Positions 5,574-6,874 of a stretch of 6,874 bases of DNA are shown piece after piece. The stretch comes from Nevskiaceae bacterium (GTDB taxonomy: Bacteria; Pseudomonadota; Gammaproteobacteria; Steroidobacterales; Steroidobacteraceae), in the NCBI GenBank assembly GCA_031277355.1, contig JAITMN010000183.1:1-6874 (forward strand), written 5' to 3'. The stretch's first letter is position 1. Each line of letters begins with the position of its first letter. The notes beneath the pieces were generated by a model that saw only the letters and a list, made by a program, of their open reading frames with translations, made no database searches and had not been told where the DNA came from. The position numbers and the translations under genes are program-made.

Positions 5574-6874
5574 CGCAGCGCAACCCAATGGATCGCGCTG
5601 CTGCCGCTGTGGGCCAGCATGCCGCTGGTGGCGATGGAGGCCGCGCCAACTGCACCGGCTGCGCCGCCGAAGCCCGTCGTGGATTTGATTCAACGCTCAG
5701 CGCCGCTGGTTGCCGCAGCGCAGGCGCGCGATCACGACAAGGTGGAGGCATTGCTTTCCGGCGCAACACCTGCCGATGTGAATCAGTGGTCCTCCGATGG
5801 CACCACCGCACTGCACTGGGCCATCTACAACGATGATCTGCCGTTGGTGAAGCGCCTGATTGCCGCCGGTGCGAACGTCAATGCCAGCAACGACTATCGC
5901 GCCACGCCCTTGTCTGAAGCGGCGGTGATCGGCAATGTCGATATCCTGCGCCTGCTGCTGGAAAAGGGCGCTGATGTGGAGTCCGCCAACGCGGACAATC
6001 AAACCGCGCTGATGATCGTTGCGCGCACCAGCAATGTCGAAGCGGCGAGGCTCCTGCTGAAGCATGGCGCGAAGGTGAACGCGCGCGAACAGTGGCGTCA
6101 GCAGACACCGTTGATGTGGGCGGTGGCCGAAGCGCAACCGGCGATGGTGAAACTGCTGCTGGATCAAGGCGCGGACGTGGACGTGCGCTCGCGCGTGAAT
6201 GAATGGGAACGCCAGGTCACCGCCGAGCCGCGCATGCAGGTGCGTCCGTCGGGTGGTTTCACGGCGCTGCTGTATGCGGCGCGGCGCGGCTGCGCCGAGT
6301 GCGCCAGCCTGTTGCTGGGCAAGGGCGCGGACGTGAATCTGTCCGACCCCGATGGCGTCAGCCCTTTGTTGATGTCGCTGCTCAATGGCAACTTCGATAC
6401 CGCTGCCGTGTTGCTGCGCGCCGGCGCGGATGTGGACAAATGGGATATCTGGGGCCGTTCGCCCCTCTATGCCGCAGTGGACTACAACACGCTGCCGATG
6501 GGTGGCCGCGCCGACCGTCCCAAGCTGGATCAAACCACGGGCGTGGAATTGATTGGCATGTTGCTCGATGCGGGCGCAAATCCCAATCTGCAATTGAAGC
6601 TGTTTCCGCTGCATCGCTCGCTGCGCGATGATCGCGGCGCGGATACCGTTCTGGGTGTGGGCTCCACGCCGTTGCTTCGCGCGGCCCGCGCGGGCGACAT
6701 TGCTGCGATGAAGCTGTTGCTCGATCACGGCGTGCTGGTGGATCTGCCCACGGCCGCCGGCATCACGCCGTTGATGGCCGCTGCGGGCAATGGCACGTTC
6801 AGTCGCGACACGCGCGGTCGTTATCGAACCGCCGAGCAAGCCAACGAAGCGGTGAAATTGCTGTTGGCCGCAGG
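5571..6874 (+). CDS. Exported ankyrin-repeat protein (partial, runs off right edge)
   Basis: The frame from ATG 5571 stays open for 434 codons to the window edge; the C-terminus lies outside. Residues 1-24 look like a Sec signal peptide: hydrophobic WIALLPLWASMPLVA, with a likely cut near AMEA, then a short Ala/Pro linker. From about residue 44 the protein is ankyrin repeats. I count about ten, beginning near 44, 77, 110, 143, 177, 229, 262, 295, 364 and 397. They show the typical TPL/TAL...AA...LLL..GADVN pattern (for example TALHWAIYNDD at 79-89, LLLEKGADV at 128-136). Extra loops interrupt the array at about 206-228, 304-322, 341-363 and 408-423. Ankyrin repeats bind proteins; they are not catalytic by themselves. 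Because it is coupled to DUF1552 and carries its own signal, it probably acts in the periplasm as a scaffold, chaperone or inhibitor of its operon partners. That role is inference. Any C-terminal catalytic domain would be unseen. Confidence 0.92.
   Translation, partial: MRSATQWIALLPLWASMPLVAMEAAPTAPAAPPKPVVDLIQRSAPLVAAAQARDHDKVEALLSGATPADVNQWSSDGTTALHWAIYNDDLPLVKRLIAAGANVNASNDYRATPLSEAAVIGNVDILRLLLEKGADVESANADNQTALMIVARTSNVEAARLLLKHGAKVNAREQWRQQTPLMWAVAEAQPAMVKLLLDQGADVDVRSRVNEWERQVTAEPRMQVRPSGGFTALLYAARRGCAECASLLLGKGADVNLSDPDGVSPLLMSLLNGNFDTAAVLLRAGADVDKWDIWGRSPLYAAVDYNTLPMGGRADRPKLDQTTGVELIGMLLDAGANPNLQLKLFPLHRSLRDDRGADTVLGVGSTPLLRAARAGDIAAMKLLLDHGVLVDLPTAAGITPLMAAAGNGTFSRDTRGRYRTAEQANEAVKLLLAA

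Noticed and set aside
5697..6839. A 380-codon minus-strand frame opposite the ankyrin gene, with an apparent internal repetition
   Set aside because: The periodic look is the reverse reading of the ankyrin repeats. The sense strand from 5571 carries a signal peptide and clear ankyrin consensus.

Overview
The window is GC-rich, tightly packed bacterial DNA. It holds one carotenoid-oxygenase gene on the minus strand and, divergent from it, a run of three genes on the plus strand. All four main products carry an export signal: two twin-arginine (Tat) and two Sec-like. The chemistry described here is therefore expected outside the cytoplasm. DUF1592/DUF1552 gene pairs occur in planctomycetes, acidobacteria, myxobacteria and some GC-rich gammaproteobacteria. 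I lean towards a soil- or water-dwelling proteobacterium (Steroidobacter-like) or an acidobacterium, but the window alone does not settle this.

Layout: positions 1-38 may hold the last codons of a plus-strand gene (weak). Positions 73-1665 on the minus strand encode a Tat-exported carotenoid oxygenase / lignostilbene-dioxygenase family enzyme with all four iron-binding histidines. Positions 1666-1805 are the divergent control region, visibly less GC-rich than its flanks, with a candidate -10 box, a perfect 8-bp palindrome and a tandem 8-bp repeat. Positions 1806-4232 encode a large exported protein with the PSCyt1/DUF1587/DUF1595/DUF1592/DUF1588/DUF1585 domain chain and two haem c motifs. Positions 4249-5571 encode a Tat-exported DUF1552 (HXXSHH) protein. 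Positions 5571-6874 encode the first 434 residues of an exported ankyrin-repeat protein, which runs off the right edge.

The three plus-strand genes look like one operon: the gaps are 16 nt and then a 4-nt-scale stop/start overlap (TGATG). The plausible picture is an extracytoplasmic redox module. It would contain a two-haem protein, a companion with a metal-site-like HXXSHH motif, and an ankyrin scaffold or inhibitor. It sits beside an exported non-haem-iron dioxygenase that cleaves conjugated C=C bonds. No biochemical function is established for the DUF1592/DUF1552 pair to my knowledge, so the joint role is inference. I see no mobile elements, RNA genes, CRISPR arrays or convincing terminators.
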